NCBI GenBank assembly: GCA_000200715.1
Contig: DP000238.1
Coordinates: 742,154-806,153, forward strand
From: Cenarchaeum symbiosum A
Lineage (GTDB): Archaea; Thermoproteota; Nitrososphaeria; Nitrososphaerales; Nitrosopumilaceae
Direction: 5' to 3'
DNA length: 64,000 bases
Below are positions 62,645-64,000 of the stretch, one piece after another; within the stretch, counting starts at the first letter, position 1; every line of letters begins with the position of its first letter. A program made the translations under genes and the position numbers. The notes beneath the pieces were generated by a model that saw nothing but the letters and a program-made list of their open reading frames with translations, was not told where the DNA came from and searched no databases.

Positions 62645-62708
62645 GCACATCTGTACAATCCGTGCGCCTTTCAGACTATAATCCAGTCCGGGCGATTATG
62701 CCCGCGCC

Positions 62709-63866
62709 CTACGCAGGGACTGTACCGGCGCCAAACCGCAGGTGGACCCGCTCGCCGCCGCCGTCTATCCCCTGGTGCGTCATGCGCGTTTCGTGCCCTG
62801 CATCCCGCAGGTACTCATCCAGTATGGACGCCCAAGGCAGGGAGCTGCCGCTGTTCAGCCCCGATTCTATAGAGACGCTCCGCGCACCTGAATCAAGGCT
62901 GGCATGCCCCCCGCAGGATATGCGCAGCGCCGCATCTATCGCGCGGATAACCTCCCCGAGATTCCTCCCCCGCAGAATGATCCCGCCGTCTTCGAGCAGC
63001 CCCAACAGTCCAAAGCCGCGGCCATCCGCGCAAGACAGCACTCTTCCTAGCGCACCTTCCCCCACCAGCCGCACCATGCCGCAGGCCTCCCGCACGCCCG
63101 CAGAACTCATGCCGTCCATCTCGCCCGTTATTGCAGCACCCTCCCAGGCCCTGAGAAAGGCGCCCTCCTGCCACGATCCCATCGTATCAGAGTTATCAAA
63201 TGCGGCGCCATTCCCCCCGGTTCCAAGCACCAGCAGGGATGCGCCATCAAATACAAAATACTCCTGCAATACATCTGCCGCGCGAACCTCCACTCCGGGC
63301 GGCAGGGAGCAGTGCTGCTCCGACCCTATCAGGTCAGGCGGCATCACAACCCTTACTCTCCCCCCGTTGCCCAGCAATGACTTTATTCCATCCGAACATC
63401 CCGCAAGCAGCTCCAGCCCTGCACCGGCGGCCATCACGTGGATGGTCTTGCGCGCCATACACGCCATCGATTCGAGCCTGGCGGCAGCGCCGATGCCATC
63501 AACATTGTGATATCTCCCCTCCGTACTGTCAGGCCCGCCGGCAGCCTCGCTCACCCTGGATAGCTCCTCGAGCAGCCCGCCCATCATGCTGGCACGCCCT
63601 GCCTGCCTCTCTACTGCCTCGCCTAGCGCCTCGCCCGGGGGGATGGCAGAACACGTTACGGGCTTTACCTCGGAGACAGAGACCAGGCCCCTCTTTTGCA
63701 GCCTGGCCAGGACCGGGTACACCTTGGTCCTTGGCAATCCTGAACGGTAGGAGAGCTCGCCTGCAGACGCTGTCCCCATGGATAGCAGGGCCACATAGGC
63801 ACGGGCCTCGTACTGGCTCAGCCCAAACTCGCCCAGGCCGGCCGAGAGGGCCCCGTCATCGGACAT
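62709..63866 (-). CDS. TrmB-family transcriptional regulator
   Basis: A 385-aa protein. The N-terminal winged helix-turn-helix reads LGEFGLSQYEARAYVALLSM then GELSYRSGLPRTKVYPVLAR and LQKRGLVSV, the standard TrmB DNA-binding signature. A linker helix (EALGEAVERQAGRASMMGGL) follows, then a long effector-like alpha/beta domain (KTIHVMAAGAGLELL, RVRVVMPPDL, YFVFDGASLLVLG) that resembles the PLD-fold half of TrmB proteins. ATG at 63866 is chosen over upstream in-frame starts because it directly precedes the conserved HTH; the TATA box is weak (CTTACCTAA, ~27 nt upstream). TrmB proteins usually sense sugars or metabolites; the ligand here is unknown. It is convergent with the giant gene. Confidence 0.85.
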   Translation of the reverse strand: MSDDGALSAGLGEFGLSQYEARAYVALLSMGTASAGELSYRSGLPRTKVYPVLARLQKRGLVSVSEVKPVTCSAIPPGEALGEAVERQAGRASMMGGLLEELSRVSEAAGGPDSTEGRYHNVDGIGAAARLESMACMARKTIHVMAAGAGLELLAGCSDGIKSLLGNGGRVRVVMPPDLIGSEQHCSLPPGVEVRAADVLQEYFVFDGASLLVLGTGGNGAAFDNSDTMGSWQEGAFLRAWEGAAITGEMDGMSSAGVREACGMVRLVGEGALGRVLSCADGRGFGLLGLLEDGGIILRGRNLGEVIRAIDAALRISCGGHASLDSGARSVSIESGLNSGSSLPWASILDEYLRDAGHETRMTHQGIDGGGERVHLRFGAGTVPA

Positions 63867-63977
63867 GCCATCCCCTGCCCTCCCGGTTAGGTAAGAAGCC
63901 GGGTAAAATCGCTTTGCCAAACTGCTCAAAATTCTATCCCCTGAACCCCCCGTTGCTCAATAAAGTTGATCGTGCGC

Positions 63978-63989
63978 TCTAAATTAAGC
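63978..63989 (+). promoter_or_regulatory. Possible TATA box for a gene beyond the window
   Basis: CTCTAAATTAAG at the right edge. If it is used on the plus strand, a leaderless start would lie just outside the window. Confidence 0.3.
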
Positions 63990-64000
63990 GAGCTCGGTGC

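Noticed and set aside
60356-61630. 424-codon minus-strand frame with a repeated peptide
   Set aside because: Antisense shadow of the 141- and 69-nt stalk repeats.

Overview
The window looks archaeal, most likely a GC-rich marine Thaumarchaeon of the Cenarchaeum symbiosum type. Nearly every gene start I could fix has an A/T-rich TATA-like box centred about 25-30 nt upstream of the start codon and no Shine-Dalgarno sequence, which is the leaderless archaeal pattern. There is also a TrmB-type regulator, a MOFRL-family glycerate kinase, a DHH phosphoesterase and huge secreted beta-propeller proteins. The organism name is an inference from recall of this group, not from a search.

Layout. 1-2.6 kb: a secreted protein cut by the window edge and an AAA/OLD-like ATPase, both on the minus strand. 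2.6-7.0 kb: a tiny Cys-rich gene, a glycerate 2-kinase, two small conserved-looking genes and citrate synthase. 7.28-14.34 kb: an array of small gene cassettes that I do not recognise. It holds five copies of a short helical protein (A), linker ORFs (F), two intact and one decayed copy of a 192-196 aa protein with an RNase-H-like arrangement of Asp residues (B), Cys-rich ORFs (C and D), and six copies of an ~85-nt element (E) that folds into a hairpin with a compensatory base change. 14.6-15.8 kb: a tiny gene coupled by ATGA to a DHH phosphoesterase.

15.9-62.6 kb is dominated by two related secreted proteins made of beta-propeller blades and Ig-like domains. The first is 1,469 aa. The second appears as two ORFs (22113-26795 and 26693-62644) that I read as one gene of about 13,510 codons broken by a missing base at about 26657. 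Only the joined product has both the signal peptide and the C-terminal module seen in its 1,469-aa paralogue. Both genes share a conserved promoter block and an unusual TTG start. The giant protein contains four ~7.44-kb super-repeats, then a stalk of nearly identical 63-, 141- and 69-nt tandem repeats, then a Gly-rich hinge, a two-Cys domain, an acidic Pro-rich tail and an amphipathic C-terminal helix. Between the two genes lie a minisatellite region and a RidA-family gene. A TrmB-family regulator follows the giant gene on the opposite strand.

The housekeeping genes appear to be independent single-gene units. The cassette array and the giant surface protein are lineage-specific accessory regions, both shaped by repeated duplication. 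The surface proteins are probably glycosylated (many N-x-S/T sequons) and could mediate contact between cells or with a host; that role is inference. The cassette array is the best candidate for an undescribed system.
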